From assembly GCA_045612665.1 (NCBI GenBank), contig JAZKZO010000017.1, forward strand, positions 1 to 44,919: a stretch of DNA of 44,919 bases, read 5' to 3'. The position numbers and the translations under genes are program-made. The notes beneath the pieces are model-generated. The model made no database searches. It saw only the letters and a program-made list of their open reading frames with translations, and had not been told where the DNA came from. Below, piece after piece: positions 15,760 to 24,190 of the stretch. This stretch comes from RGIG2000 sp045612665. Lineage in GTDB: Bacteria; Bacillota; Clostridia; Oscillospirales; CAG-272. Position 1 is the stretch's first letter; every line of letters begins with the position of its first letter.

Positions 15760-17979
15760 TTACCTCTGATTTCCCTCAATTACAGGTTTTAGCCCCTCTT
15801 GTCTTAGAACCTCGTAAAAGGCTCTTTCAAGAATAGGCTCTTTTATGTTTCTTATTACGTTAAGATTTGCCTTGCCACCGTAGGTGATAAGTCCTACATT
15901 GTACGCGCCATAGGTTTGTGCACCGAGAACGAAATCCATTCTCTTTACGTGCGCCTCAAGCGCCTCGGGAAGCTTAACAACGCCAAGATTAGACATAGTA
16001 AAGCATCCTGTTCTATCGCCTACTGCGTTAAAAATAAGCTTCATAACTATATTTTTCAAGAACAGCGGGGCAAGCTTCAAAATCATACTTCTCTCACTTT
16101 GAACGTTGGTCGAAATGCGTGAGCTTAAGTGCTTTTCGGTGATTTGAAGCTTCATTTGATGTGAAAAAATTCCACAAAGCTCGTCTATTGTGTAATCGCC
16201 AAGCCTCGGGTCAACGCCCGGATACACGAAATACGCAAAGTTACGAAGAGTTTCGGAGTTATATATCGGGCGCAAATTCACAGGCACGATTAGCTTTACA
16301 GGCTTGCGCCTTTTTGGATTTTTCACCTGAATTTTTTGTACGTCAATGCAAGCCTTAGCAAGAAGTGCGCTCACATATGCGGTAACCGTTACTCCGTGTG
16401 ATTTCGCCCTTGCATAAAGCTCAGTGTTATCGAAAATAAAGGTCGTGTTTGTCTTATAGCCGTCCTTTTCGGGCGTACCGTCAAGCTTATATGCCGTTGA
16501 ATCGCCTCTTGGCGCGTGAACGGGACTGTCTATTTTCAAAAACGAGTCCTCAAGCTCCTCACTCCTTGGTGCTTCAAGGGTGTTAAGTATGCCGTTTTCG
16601 CTCGGAACATCGACCCTGTGTTTGATTTTTACATATTCGGCAAGCAACGTTTTAAGGAAAACGAGTCCACCGTTTCCGTCGGTTATCGCGTGGAAAAATT
16701 CAAGAGCGAGTCGCTTTTTGTACACGATTACGCGAAATGCGCATTTTCTTATATCGTCAAAGAGCATTCGCGAAAGCGGATATGCCTTCTCGTCCACAAT
16801 GTCGGGCGCTTTTGGAATTTCCTCAAGATAATACCAAAACATTCCCGTTTTAATTCGAACGGCAATTGACGGAAAGCGTCTTATCGTTATATCAAGTGCG
16901 CTTGTGAGGGCTTCCCCATCAATTTCCTCGTCAAGAGTCGCGCTAAGTCTAAATACATTTGTCCAATTTCGTCTACGTGCGGCAGGATAAATCTTTGCCG
17001 AGTTGTCAAGCGCCATCCAACGAAGCTTTTTGCGTGCAGGGGCAACAACGTTGAGGAAATTCTCAATCTCGTCAAAGGCAACCTTAGCTTCCTTTATCGG
17101 ATAAAGCGGAAACGCGTGCCACATTTTAGGTGCAACAAAAATTTTACTTCTAACTCCGTGAGAAAGAAGTGCCTCGTGCATTTTAACGGAGTCGTCAAGC
17201 ATTATCTCGTGTGCGCCGACAACGATAAGCGACGGTGGCATTCCGTCAAGGTCGGCAAAAAGTGGAGATGCAAAGGGATTTTGCTTAATTTGCGCGTCCT
17301 TTTTCTTGTCGTGTATAACGTTTGGCGTGCCCTTATCGTCCTTTGCGCCATGCATATAGCAGTTGGCGTAATATTTTAAGTCCTTTATACCGATTGAGGG
17401 ATCGCGCCTTGCATTTTTACGGTAGCTTTCGCCTGACATTGTAAGGTCGGTCCACGGAGAAACCGAAACTATGCACGACGGCATAGGAAGTGCCATTTCC
17501 TTGATTTCAAGGCAAAGGGAGTAGCAAAGTCCACCGCCTGCGCTCTCTCCGCATAAAATTATTCTTGACGGATCATAGCCGAGCTCCAAAAGGTGCTTAT
17601 AAGCCTCAAGGGAGTCGTCAAGTGCGCACGGGAATTTGTGCTCGGGGGCAAGACGGTAATCGGGGGCATAAACCTTACAGCCGAATCTTGCGCTCAAAAC
17701 GCTGGCAAAGGACTTTGTATAGGTCATACCGCCACAGGTGTAGCCACCACCGTGAAGATACAAAATAACGTTATCGCTAGTTTCGTCCTTAGGGAAAATC
17801 TCACAGGCATCTATTTCGCCTATGCTAAAAAACGAGGTGCGGACGCTATCCTTGTATTTAAGCGCCATAAAATCGCCGAGCCTATCCTGCCATTTGCGCC
17901 TGCGTTCAAGAGAAAAGCCGTTTGACACGGATTTTATCATCGTTACCTGCGCACGCATAAATTTTGACGACAGCTTCAT
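15760..17979 (-). CDS. Fusion of HSL-type esterase and condensation-like acyltransferase
   Basis: The 739-residue protein joins two enzymes. Residues about 1-310 form a hormone-sensitive-lipase-type hydrolase with YLHGGGYTCGG (oxyanion hole, about 77), GESAGGG (nucleophile Ser, about 146) and WHAFPLYP (His, about 286). Residues about 318-739 resemble the condensation or alcohol acetyltransferase superfamily. There EFFHAITDGNGG at about 428 fits HHxxxDG with the second, catalytic His and Asp-Gly kept and Phe for the first His. A promoter lies at 18039-18067. The product could transfer acyl groups to an alcohol or lipid and edit esters; the substrate is unknown. No signal peptide or membrane helix is evident. 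Confidence 0.88.
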   Translation of the reverse strand: MKLSSKFMRAQVTMIKSVSNGFSLERRRKWQDRLGDFMALKYKDSVRTSFFSIGEIDACEIFPKDETSDNVILYLHGGGYTCGGMTYTKSFASVLSARFGCKVYAPDYRLAPEHKFPCALDDSLEAYKHLLELGYDPSRIILCGESAGGGLCYSLCLEIKEMALPMPSCIVSVSPWTDLTMSGESYRKNARRDPSIGIKDLKYYANCYMHGAKDDKGTPNVIHDKKKDAQIKQNPFASPLFADLDGMPPSLIVVGAHEIMLDDSVKMHEALLSHGVRSKIFVAPKMWHAFPLYPIKEAKVAFDEIENFLNVVAPARKKLRWMALDNSAKIYPAARRRNWTNVFRLSATLDEEIDGEALTSALDITIRRFPSIAVRIKTGMFWYYLEEIPKAPDIVDEKAYPLSRMLFDDIRKCAFRVIVYKKRLALEFFHAITDGNGGLVFLKTLLAEYVKIKHRVDVPSENGILNTLEAPRSEELEDSFLKIDSPVHAPRGDSTAYKLDGTPEKDGYKTNTTFIFDNTELYARAKSHGVTVTAYVSALLAKACIDVQKIQVKNPKRRKPVKLIVPVNLRPIYNSETLRNFAYFVYPGVDPRLGDYTIDELCGIFSHQMKLQITEKHLSSRISTNVQSERSMILKLAPLFLKNIVMKLIFNAVGDRTGCFTMSNLGVVKLPEALEAHVKRMDFVLGAQTYGAYNVGLITYGGKANLNVIRNIKEPILERAFYEVLRQEGLKPVIEGNQR

Positions 17980-18038
17980 TCGTTATCCCCCCTTAAAGAA
18001 TTTGAGCCACAAGACAGCCATCTTGCACTGTTAATTAT

Positions 18039-18067
18039 ATTGTAACACACGCGCGCCAAATAATCAA
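18039..18067 (-). promoter_or_regulatory. Promoter of the esterase-acyltransferase operon
   Basis: Minus strand: -35 TTGATT (18062-18067), 17-base spacer, -10 TACAAT (18039-18044). Confidence 0.6.
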
Positions 18068-18224
18068 CAAATATTTTGCGTGCGAATTTTTTCGCTCTTT
18101 CTTTATATTCTTATTTGCTCAAATATTCATATAAAAGGCATTTCGAAACCAAAAAAATCCAAAAAAGCCTTTTGTCAAGCGCATTTTGCACTTATGAATA
18201 TTTGCGCATATATAAATATGTAAT

Positions 18225-18262
18225 TCAAAAACAAAAGAGCCATACAGCTCTTTTGTTTGTTT
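18225..18262 (-). terminator. Terminator of metA
   Basis: Stem AACAAAAGAGC (18230-18240) with GCTCTTTTGTT (18247-18257) just past the metA stop. The A-rich arm limits its GC content. Confidence 0.65.
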
Positions 18263-19192
18263 TTAGTCGTTTGTTTTAATTTGAATTTTGCTTCTGTCGT
18301 ACGGAGTTACCTGATATACATAGTAGTTAAGCCAGTTAGAATAGATTATATTCGCAGTCGAGAACCAGTTTGGAACAACGAGAGTTTTCGATGCGTTTCT
18401 AAAATAATTCTTAGGCTCTTCAATATCAAGCCCCTTCATAACGTCTCTTTCGTACTCCTTTTTAAGAGTATCGCGGTCATATTCCATATGTCCCATAAAG
18501 TAAATTTGTCTTCCGTCAAGTGATCGCGCCATCGAAACACCGATTTCGTCGCTACCTGCGAGAATTACAATATCCTTCGCCTTATCAAATTCCTCGGCGG
18601 AAATTGTGGTATGGCGAGAGTGAGGCATAAAGAATTCCTCGTCCGTGCCCTTAAGAAGTGGGTCAAACTGAACGTACTTTCTGTGTGGGAAAACTCCGAA
18701 AAGCTTGCTATCAAGCATCGACTTGTTAAGTCCATAGTAATAATGAAGCGCAGCCTGTGCTCCCCAACAAATAAAGATTGTGCTTTGAACGTTCGTTTTT
18801 GCAAAGTCGAGAATTTCAGTTAGCTCCTTCCAATACTTAACGTCCTCAAATTCCATTTGCTCAACGGGCGCGCCGGTGATAATCATTCCGTCAAAGCGCT
18901 CGTTTTTAACCTCGTTAAAGGTTTTATAAAAGCGTTGAAGGTGAGCAAGAGGAGTGTTTTTACCGATATAGCTCTCCGTGCCGATAAGTGTTACCTTGAT
19001 TTGAAGCGGAGAGTTGGAAAGAAGCCTTATAAGCTGTGTTTCGGTTTCGATTTTCGTAGGCATCAGGTTGAGAATTGCAATCTCAATAGGACGAATATCC
19101 TGAGATGCCGCCCTCTCGTGTCCCATTACGAAAATGTTTTCCTCGGACAACGTGGAATACGCAGGTATGTCCTTTGGAATTATAATTGGCAT
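18263..19192 (-). CDS. metAA: Homoserine O-acetyltransferase (MetA family)
   Basis: It acylates homoserine, the first committed step of methionine synthesis. The 309-residue protein starts MPIIIPKDIPAYSTLSEENI, with AGGAGG nine bases before the ATG at 19192; a longer frame to 19264 has no such site. FICWGAQAALH at about residue 142 holds the catalytic Cys, and GHMEYD the His and Glu. In ITGAPVEQMEF the residue after GAPV is Glu. That position is Gly in succinyl-CoA-using E. coli MetA and Glu in acetyl-CoA-using Bacillus MetA. Acetyl-CoA use is therefore inferred, which suits the neighbouring metY. No SAM riboswitch was found. Confidence 0.93.
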   Translation of the reverse strand: MPIIIPKDIPAYSTLSEENIFVMGHERAASQDIRPIEIAILNLMPTKIETETQLIRLLSNSPLQIKVTLIGTESYIGKNTPLAHLQRFYKTFNEVKNERFDGMIITGAPVEQMEFEDVKYWKELTEILDFAKTNVQSTIFICWGAQAALHYYYGLNKSMLDSKLFGVFPHRKYVQFDPLLKGTDEEFFMPHSRHTTISAEEFDKAKDIVILAGSDEIGVSMARSLDGRQIYFMGHMEYDRDTLKKEYERDVMKGLDIEEPKNYFRNASKTLVVPNWFSTANIIYSNWLNYYVYQVTPYDRSKIQIKTND

Positions 19193-19204
19193 AAATTCTA
19201 ACCT

Positions 19205-19300
19205 CCTTTGATATGTGAAGTGTGAAATTCGAAGTGCGAAGCTAATTCGTTCCGCATTCCGCATTCCGAATTTAGATGCTTTTGCGAAGCGCTAACTTTT
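19205..19300. repeat. Short tandem repeats between metY and metA
   Basis: GAAGTGTGAAATTCGAAGTG and CCGCATTCCGCATTCCGAA units, continuing into the far arm of palindrome A3. Confidence 0.7.
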
Positions 19301-19405
19301 AAGAAGCAAGCAAGACAAGGCGCACCGGAAGATAGCGGGCGAAGGTGTACTCTTTGTACTCCAAGGTCGCTATCGTGGAGCAACGCAGTATTGCGACGCT
19401 TATTA
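19286..19405 (-). repeat. Family A covarying palindrome, copy A3
   Basis: Middle stem GATAGCG (19331-19337) with CGCTATC (19368-19374); inner stem GTAC with GTAC (19347-19359). The right end abuts the metY stop (19403-19405). The plus-strand far arm, CTAACTTTTAAGAAGC, is an imperfect inverted copy of the metY 3' end, which reads CTAACATTTAATAAGC on the coding strand (last residues S-N-I and stop). Confidence 0.85.
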
Positions 19406-20671
19406 AATGTTAGAAAGAGCTTGGTCAATGTCCGCAATAATATCCTCAGCATTCTCAATACCAACGCTAAGACGAATGAGGTTGTCGGCAATTCCGATTG
19501 CCTCAAGGTCTGCCTTTGAGAGCTGACGGTGAGTTGTAGATGCAGGATGAAGCACACAGGAGCGTGCGTCAGCTACGTGAGTTACAATCTTTAGCATTTT
19601 AAGATTTTCCATAAACTCGGCAGCCTTTTCGCTTCCGCCCTTAACGCCGAAGCTCATCATACCGCCCATTCCGTTTGGAAGATATTTCTTTCCAAGCTCA
19701 TAATACTTGTCGCCCTCAAGAGTTGGATGCTTAACCCATTCAACCTTTTCATGAGAAGCCAAGAATTTTGCAACCTTAGCCGCGTTTTCGCTATGTCTTG
19801 CCATACGAAGCGCGAGTGTTTCCATACCGAGGTTGGTAAGGAATGCGTTTTGTGGGCTCATAATCGCACCGAGGTCGCGCATCATTTGAACTCTGCACTT
19901 AACACCGAATGCGGTTTTGCCAAGGCTTGAATAAACAAGTCCGTGATAGCTTTCGTCAGGCACGAGGAATTCCTCGTATCTGTTTGTTGCTGTAAAGTCA
20001 AAGTTACCACCGTCAACGATAACTCCACCAAGAGCTACTGCGTGGCCGTCAAGATATTTAGATGATGAATAAAGCACGATGTTTGCGCCATATTCGATTG
20101 GACGGAAAAGCGCAGGTGTTACAAGAGTGTTGTCCACCATAAAGAGAACCTTGTGCTTTTTCGCGATTGCTGAAATCTTATCAAAATCCAAAACAACGAT
20201 AGTTGGATTTGCAAGAGTTTCCGCAAAGATAACCTTTGTCTTTTCGTCAACGAGAGCCTCGATTTCCTCGCTTGACGCGTCAGGGTCGAAGAATCTGCAC
20301 TCGATGCCGTACTTTTTAAGAGTAATCGAGAAAAGGTTGTACGTTCCGCCATAAATTGCGTTTGCCGAAACGATATTGTCGCCTGCGTTACAAACATTGA
20401 GAATTGCGAGAAGTGTCGCACTCATTCCCGATGCGCAAGCGATAGCGCATACGCCACCGTCAAGTGCCGTAAGCTTGTTTTCAAGCGCTGAAACGGTAGG
20501 ATTAGCAAGACGGGTGTAGAAATATCCGTCAGCCTTCAAGTCGAAAAGGTCAGCAAGCCCCGACGCAGTGTCGTAAGCATAGGTCGTGCTTTGAACTATC
20601 GGCACAACTCTTGGCTCGCCATTCTTCGGCTCATATCCTGCCTGTACGCATAGTGTATCTATTTTTGACAT
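19403..20671 (-). CDS. metY: O-acetylhomoserine sulfhydrylase (aminocarboxypropyltransferase)
   Basis: This PLP enzyme makes homocysteine directly from O-acetylhomoserine and sulfide. The 422-residue protein has the Cys/Met-metabolism fold: GEPRVVPIVQSTTYAY at the start, ACASGMSATLLAIL, and YSSSKYLDGH with the PLP-binding Lys at about residue 208. The end, ARSCVLHPASTTHRQLS, is typical of this family. The GAGGTG ribosome site lies right after a GC-rich hairpin (20685-20700). It is upstream of metA in the same direction, separated by repeats. Confidence 0.95.
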   Translation of the reverse strand: MSKIDTLCVQAGYEPKNGEPRVVPIVQSTTYAYDTASGLADLFDLKADGYFYTRLANPTVSALENKLTALDGGVCAIACASGMSATLLAILNVCNAGDNIVSANAIYGGTYNLFSITLKKYGIECRFFDPDASSEEIEALVDEKTKVIFAETLANPTIVVLDFDKISAIAKKHKVLFMVDNTLVTPALFRPIEYGANIVLYSSSKYLDGHAVALGGVIVDGGNFDFTATNRYEEFLVPDESYHGLVYSSLGKTAFGVKCRVQMMRDLGAIMSPQNAFLTNLGMETLALRMARHSENAAKVAKFLASHEKVEWVKHPTLEGDKYYELGKKYLPNGMGGMMSFGVKGGSEKAAEFMENLKMLKIVTHVADARSCVLHPASTTHRQLSKADLEAIGIADNLIRLSVGIENAEDIIADIDQALSNI

Positions 20672-20684
20672 ATTTTCACCTCAA

Positions 20685-20700
20685 GCGGGGGCGTCCCCGC
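20685..20700 (-). promoter_or_regulatory. GC-rich hairpin just before the metY ribosome site
   Basis: Perfect stem GCGGGG and CCCCGC with a four-base loop, ending three bases before the GAGGTG of metY. A similar hairpin is at 22595-22610 before the ACT-domain gene. Confidence 0.6.
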
Positions 20701-20819
20701 GGACAAATATAAATTCTTAATAAAGCTTGAATTTTCGAGCTTTAACTTTTAAGCGCTAAAGGCTAAGAAACTGGATTATATGGATAGCTTTAATCCGCTA
20801 TGTTCAGGAATTTAGAAAC
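20701..20819. other. Leader/intergenic stretch without a gene
   Basis: It holds AACTTTTAAGCGCTAAAG (like the A3 far arm at 19290), CTAAGAAACT (like the UPF0210 gene end, inverted) and a GGATTA/TAATCC hairpin at about 20773-20797. These look like leftovers of family A far arms. No SAM-I consensus was seen. Confidence 0.45.
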
Positions 20820-20939
20820 AAATTAGCTAAGAACTAAGAAGCAAGTTAGACAAGGCGCACCGGAAACGGCGGACGACGGCGTACTTGGCGTACGGTTAGG
20901 TCGCCGTTGAGGAGCAACACAGTATAACGACGCTTATTA
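20820..20939 (-). repeat. Family A covarying palindrome, copy A4
   Basis: Middle stem AACGGCG (20865-20871) with CGCCGTT (20902-20908); inner stem CGTAC (20880-20884) with GTACG (20890-20894). The right end abuts the stop of the UPF0210 gene. The far arm CTAAGAACTAAGAAGC matches, inverted, the gene's last codons (CTAAGAAACTAATAAGC on the coding strand). Confidence 0.85.
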
Positions 20940-22295
20940 GTTTCTTAGAGAGTGGATTGGCGCTGGAATTCGTCCACCTCGCTTAATAAACTCCTCCGAT
21001 GAGTATTTATTAAGTGGCATAATGGGTGCGTGGCCGAGAAGTCCACCGAATTCTACGCTTTCGCCTACGCCCTTACCGATTACAGGGATAAGGCGTACGG
21101 CTGTTGTTTTATTATTGATTACACCGATTGCAATTTCGTCTGCGATAATTCCGCTAAGCGTTGATGCGCTTGTGTCGCCAGGAACGGCAATCATATCAAG
21201 ACCTACCGAGCAAACGGCAGTCATCGCCTCAAGCTTTTCGATTGTGAGTGCGCCACATTCAGCTGCACTAATCATTCCCGCATCCTCGGAAACAGGGATA
21301 AATGCACCGCTAAGTCCGCCTACATGGCTTGACGCCATAACTCCGCCCTTCTTAACTGCATCGTTAAGCATAGCAAGAGCCGCGGTTGTTCCGTGTGTAC
21401 CGCACTTTTCAAGTCCCATATTTTCAAGAATATGAGCAACGCTATCTCCAACCGCAGGAGTCGGAGCAAGAGATAGGTCGATAATTCCGTAAGGAGTGTT
21501 CATGCGCTTTGAAGCCTCGTACGCGATAAGCTGACCGACTCTTGTAATCTTGAATGCGGTCTTTTTGATAACATCCGCAAGGTGGGAGAAATCGCAAAAG
21601 CCCTCTCTCTTGATTGCAGATGCAACAACGCCAGGTCCACTAACGCCAACGTTGATAACGGTATCGCTTTCGCCCATACCGTGCATAGCGCCCGCCATAA
21701 ACGGATTATCCTCGGGAATGTTTGCGAAAATAACGAGCTTTGCGCATCCGATTGAGTCTTGGTCCTTTGTCAAAATCGCTGTTTCACGCATAATTTCACC
21801 CATGCGCTTAACTGCGTCCATATTTATACCCGCCTTGGTTGATGCAACGTTAACGCTAGAGCAAACCTTAGTTGTGGTTGCGAGCGCCTCGGGAATTGCC
21901 TCAATCAAATTAGATGCGCCTCTTGTCATTCCCTTTTGAACGAGCGCGCCAAAGCCACCGATAAAGTTAATACCAAGCTCGTTTGCCGCCTTTTCAAGCA
22001 CGCCTGCCAAGCGAACGTACTCGTCAGGTCCAAAATCAGCACCTACAAGTGAGATAGGAGTTACCGATACACGCTTGTTGATGATTGGAATACCATAGGT
22101 ATGCTCAAGGTCAAGCGCGGTCTTTACAAGATCCTTTGCGCTCTTAGTAATTTTATCGTAAATCTTTGTTTCAAGACGAGATTTATCGTCGCTTATGCAG
22201 TCGAGAAGTGAAATACCCATAGTGATAGTACGGATATCAAGATTCTCCTGCTTTATCATATTTATAGTTTCAAGAATATCGTTTGTGTTAAGCAT
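20937..22295 (-). CDS. UPF0210 (DUF711, PFL-family) protein
   Basis: The 452-residue protein is a full-length UPF0210 member: MLNTNDILETINMIKQENLD, NVASTKAGINMDAVKRMG, SGPGVVASAIKREGFCDFSH, APTPAVGDSVAHILENMG and GGRIPAPIHSLRN at the end. The family fold resembles pyruvate formate-lyase but lacks proof of that activity, and its function is unknown. It nearly always sits next to a small ACT-domain protein, as here (22304-22573, eight bases apart), suggesting an amino-acid-sensing partnership. Its stop codon is the anchor of repeat A4. Confidence 0.94.
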   Translation of the reverse strand: MLNTNDILETINMIKQENLDIRTITMGISLLDCISDDKSRLETKIYDKITKSAKDLVKTALDLEHTYGIPIINKRVSVTPISLVGADFGPDEYVRLAGVLEKAANELGINFIGGFGALVQKGMTRGASNLIEAIPEALATTTKVCSSVNVASTKAGINMDAVKRMGEIMRETAILTKDQDSIGCAKLVIFANIPEDNPFMAGAMHGMGESDTVINVGVSGPGVVASAIKREGFCDFSHLADVIKKTAFKITRVGQLIAYEASKRMNTPYGIIDLSLAPTPAVGDSVAHILENMGLEKCGTHGTTAALAMLNDAVKKGGVMASSHVGGLSGAFIPVSEDAGMISAAECGALTIEKLEAMTAVCSVGLDMIAVPGDTSASTLSGIIADEIAIGVINNKTTAVRLIPVIGKGVGESVEFGGLLGHAPIMPLNKYSSEEFIKRGGRIPAPIHSLRN

Positions 22296-22303
22296 TTTTC
22301 ACC

Positions 22304-22573
22304 TCAAATGCGATGCATAGTGTTAAAAATGTCCTCGTGCATTACACGAATGTCGAGATTCTTTTCAGCGCCTACCGCCTCAAGCTCCTTTTGGAAGCTC
22401 ATAAAGGTCGATGACATATTGTCAATCTCAACGAGCATTATCATTGCAAAATAATCTTGAATTACACTTTGTGTAATGTCAACGATGTTAACCGAATACT
22501 TTGCACACTCTGCACTTACTGTGGCAATAATGCCTACACTGTCTTTTCCAATTACTGTAATTACTGCTTTCAT
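22304..22573 (-). CDS. ACT-domain protein (UPF0237)
   Basis: The 89-residue protein is one ACT domain: MKAVITVIGKDSVGIIATVS, then DITQSVIQDYFAMIMLVEID. ACT domains bind amino acids and control partner enzymes. The ATG at 22573 follows AGAAAGG; a longer frame to 22675 runs back through hairpins and short repeats and is rejected. It is paired with UPF0210 downstream. Confidence 0.92.
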   Translation of the reverse strand: MKAVITVIGKDSVGIIATVSAECAKYSVNIVDITQSVIQDYFAMIMLVEIDNMSSTFMSFQKELEAVGAEKNLDIRVMHEDIFNTMHRI

Positions 22574-22594
22574 TTCTATAACCTTTCTCTTGTT

Positions 22595-22633
22595 GCGGGG
22601 GCGCCCCCGCGGGCAGTCGGTGCGGACCGACAA
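22595..22633 (-). promoter_or_regulatory. Two GC-rich hairpins before the ACT-domain gene
   Basis: GCGGGGGC/GCCCCCGC (22595-22610) is followed by GTCGGT-GCGG-ACCGAC (22616-22631). They lie just upstream of the gene's ribosome site on its coding strand. Confidence 0.55.
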
Positions 22634-22696
22634 CCAAATATTTGATTTCGATGCACGAATTATTTCATTCCGCATTCCGCATTCCGCATTCCGAAT
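22634..22696. repeat. Short tandem repeat after livF
   Basis: GATGCACGAATTATTTCATT (like 10062-10082) leads into four CCGCATT-type units next to the livF stop. Confidence 0.7.
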
Positions 22697-23407
22697 TTAT
22701 CCGCCTAAGTACGCCTTCTTAATATCCTCCGACGCAAGCAATTCCGCACCCGTGCCACTCAAAACTATATTTCCGTTTTCGAGGACATAGGCTCTATCGC
22801 TTATTGCCAAGGATTTATTTGCGTTTTGCTCTACCAAAAGGATTGTTGTTCCCTTTTCGTGGAATTTCTTAATGATTTCAAACACTTGGTCAACGAGCAA
22901 CGGGGAAAGTCCCATTGATGGCTCATCAAGCATAAGAAGGTCGGGGCGCGACATCATCGCTCTACCCATTGCGAGCATTTGCTGCTCACCACCCGAAAGT
23001 GTTCCCGCAACCTGATTTTTTCTTTCAAGCAAACGAGGGAACATTTCGTAAATTTCGTCAAGGTCGGCTTTAATTCCGTCCTTGTCGGTTCTTGTATATG
23101 CGCCCATCATAAGATTTTCGTAAACTGTGAGCTCCGAGAAAATTCTTCTTCCCTCGGGAACCTGTGTCATACCGAGCTTAACAATCTTATGTGATGGAAT
23201 GCCGTTGATTTTTTGACCGTTATAGATAACCTCTCCCGACCTTGCGTGGATAAGTCCCATAATGCTTTGCATTGTGGTAGTCTTACCTGCACCGTTTGCG
23301 CCGATGAGTGTTACTATTTCGCCCTTGTTTACCTCGAAGGAGATGCCCTTTATAGCTTGAATTACGCCATAGTAAACTTCAAGATTTTTTACCTCTAAAA
23401 GTGCCAT
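22697..23407 (-). CDS. livF: Branched-chain amino acid ABC transporter, ATPase LivF
   Basis: The 236-residue ABC ATPase energises uptake of Leu/Ile/Val. GANGAGKTT is Walker A (about 37), TLSGGEQQMLAMGRAM the signature, and LLMLDEPSMGL Walker B. LEVYYGVIQAIKGISFEV at the start and the ending KAYLGG are typical of LivF. It is the last gene of livJHMGF, nine bases after livG. Confidence 0.95.
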   Translation of the reverse strand: MALLEVKNLEVYYGVIQAIKGISFEVNKGEIVTLIGANGAGKTTTMQSIMGLIHARSGEVIYNGQKINGIPSHKIVKLGMTQVPEGRRIFSELTVYENLMMGAYTRTDKDGIKADLDEIYEMFPRLLERKNQVAGTLSGGEQQMLAMGRAMMSRPDLLMLDEPSMGLSPLLVDQVFEIIKKFHEKGTTILLVEQNANKSLAISDRAYVLENGNIVLSGTGAELLASEDIKKAYLGG

Positions 23408-23416
23408 ACTTCCTCC

Positions 23417-24190
23417 TTAGTTTCCTATATACGCCTTGATTACATCAGGGTGATTGAGTGCCTCTTGGGCTGTGCCCTCGGTCAATGCAGTACCGAAGTT
23501 AAGAACGGTTACTCTATCACAAAGTCCCGATACGAACTTAAGGTCGTGCTCAATTAAAAGCACAGTCATATCGAACTTGTCGCGAATTAGGCGAATTGTA
23601 TTCATTAGGTCCTCAGTTTCGTGAGGGTTCATACCTGCTGCAGGCTCGTCAAGGAGCAAGAGCTTTGGATTTGTTGCAAGCGCACGCGCGATTTCGAGCT
23701 TTCTTTGCTTACCGTAAGGCAAGTTGCACGCAAGAGCGTTTCTATCCTCGAGAAGTCCGAAGATGTCAAGAAGCTCCTTTGCCCTTGCTCTCATTTCCTT
23801 TTCCACCTTAAAGTGGCGAGGCAAGCGGAAGAGGCTCTCAAAGAGATTGCACTTGTATTCGCTCTGATTTGCAAGTCCAACCATTACATTTCTTACAACC
23901 GTCATATTGTTGAAAAGACGAATGTTTTGGAAGGTTCTCGCAATTCCCTTATGGTTGATTTTATCCTGTGGCAAGCCCTTAAGCTCCTCTCCACAAAGAT
24001 AGAACGTTCCCTCTGTTGGCTGATATACGCCTGTAAGAAGGTTAAAGATTGTGGTCTTACCTGCACCGTTTGGTCCGATAAGTCCGTAGATTTCATTCTT
24101 TTTAATCTTAAGATTAACATTTTGCGCCGCCTTAAGACCACCGAATGAGATACCGAGGTTTTTAGTTTCAAGAACAAGCTCGCTCATCAC
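23417..24190 (-). CDS. livG: Branched-chain amino acid ABC transporter, ATPase LivG
   Basis: The 257-residue ABC ATPase has GPNGAGKTT (Walker A), NLPYGKQRKLEIARALA (a signature variant, LPYGKQR, usual in LivG) and LLLLDEPAAGMNPHET (Walker B). GIARTFQNIRLF is also typical. Its ATG overlaps the livM stop by four bases. Confidence 0.95.
   Translation of the reverse strand: MMSELVLETKNLGISFGGLKAAQNVNLKIKKNEIYGLIGPNGAGKTTIFNLLTGVYQPTEGTFYLCGEELKGLPQDKINHKGIARTFQNIRLFNNMTVVRNVMVGLANQSEYKCNLFESLFRLPRHFKVEKEMRARAKELLDIFGLLEDRNALACNLPYGKQRKLEIARALATNPKLLLLDEPAAGMNPHETEDLMNTIRLIRDKFDMTVLLIEHDLKFVSGLCDRVTVLNFGTALTEGTAQEALNHPDVIKAYIGN

Noticed and set aside
19193..19264. N-terminal extension of MetA
   Set aside because: The extension reads through short repeats, and the AGGAGG site points to the ATG at 19192, the normal family start.
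20672..20936. SAM-I riboswitch upstream of metY
   Set aside because: None of the conserved S-box core motifs was seen; the stretch is explained by a GC hairpin, repeat remnants and palindrome A4.
22574..22675. N-terminal extension of the ACT-domain protein
   Set aside because: The extra residues are encoded by hairpins and short repeats, and a good ribosome site precedes the inner ATG at 22573.
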